Origin: an uncultured Lachnospiraceae bacterium
GTDB taxonomy: Bacteria; Bacillota; Clostridia; Lachnospirales; Lachnospiraceae
NCBI GenBank assembly: GCA_902803635.1
Contig: CADCQU010000357.1
Location: 1 to 5,174 of the forward strand
Direction of reading: 5' to 3'
DNA: 5,174 nucleotides
Shown in pieces: positions 5,056-5,174 of the stretch. Position 1 is the first letter of the stretch. Each line of letters opens with the position of its first letter. A program made the position numbers and the translations under genes. The notes beneath the pieces are model-generated. The model searched no databases. It was not told the origin of the DNA and was given only the letters and a program-made list of their open reading frames with translations.

Positions 5056-5174
5056 TCATTCTGAGGAGCGCGTCCTTCGGACATCCCAGAATCGAATCGC
5101 CTACGGCGATGAAGGAAGATGAAAAACGACGAAGAATCCTGTTAACTTTGCGAAAAAACTTACGGGATCCTTCG
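5056..5174 (+). repeat. Dispersed structured intergenic repeat, copy B (runs to the window end)
   Basis: Same element and orientation as copy A. Mini-hairpins GTCC-TTC-GGAC (5072-5082) and TCGCC-TAC-GGCGA (5097-5109) are preserved exactly. An additional stem ATTCTG (5058-5063) with CAGAAT (5087-5092) forms here but is broken by two mismatches in copy A. The 3' hairpin (about 5130-5145 with 5160-5174) is imperfect but retained with changed bases. It sits upstream of the acetyltransferase promoter and no gene is seen in it. Confidence 0.8.

Noticed and set aside
1..5174. CRISPR array, tRNA, rRNA or transposase gene
   Set aside because: No regularly spaced direct repeats with unique spacers, no cloverleaf or rRNA-like segments and no transposase motifs were seen on either strand.

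Overview
The window looks like a stretch of chromosome from a GC-rich Gram-positive anaerobe, most likely a clostridial Bacillota, possibly Lachnospiraceae. This rests on strong AGGAGG-type ribosome binding sites, a Lys/Pro/Thr-rich linker of the kind common in clostridial surface proteins, a formate/nitrite (FNT) channel, QueH as the queuosine enzyme, and an Imm32-like small protein. The taxonomic call is inference and has not been checked by any search.

Layout from left to right. Positions 1-318 hold the C-terminal end of a protein with a Pro/Thr/Lys linker followed by acidic nine-residue repeats. Positions 319-705 contain no convincing gene. They hold the first copy (A) of a dispersed structured repeat ending in a strong hairpin, then an unassigned leader region with further inverted repeats. 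Positions 706-1512 encode an FNT-family formate/nitrite channel, followed by a hairpin that overlaps the next promoter. Positions 1624-4257 form a tight three-gene operon: a homodimer-type ABC exporter half-transporter, a 68-residue Imm32-like protein one base behind it, and epoxyqueuosine reductase QueH 11 bases further on. A long, nearly perfect inverted repeat (about 4257-4308) separates this operon from a convergent minus-strand gene for a maltose/galactoside-type O-acetyltransferase (4366-4986), which has TATAAT-type promoter elements upstream. Positions 5056-5174 hold the second copy (B) of the dispersed repeat, cut by the window end.

The genes look mostly like ordinary housekeeping and accessory functions: monocarboxylate or nitrite traffic, efflux, tRNA modification and sugar acetylation. 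No complete novel defence or biosynthetic system is visible. The points most worth a second look are: (i) the two copies of the structured repeat, whose 3' hairpin shows a compensatory base-pair change; (ii) a strong excess of the motif GCAAAT/ATTTGC across genes and frames, apparently served by otherwise rare codons; and (iii) an orphan immunity-type gene placed inside an ABC exporter-queH operon with no toxin in sight.
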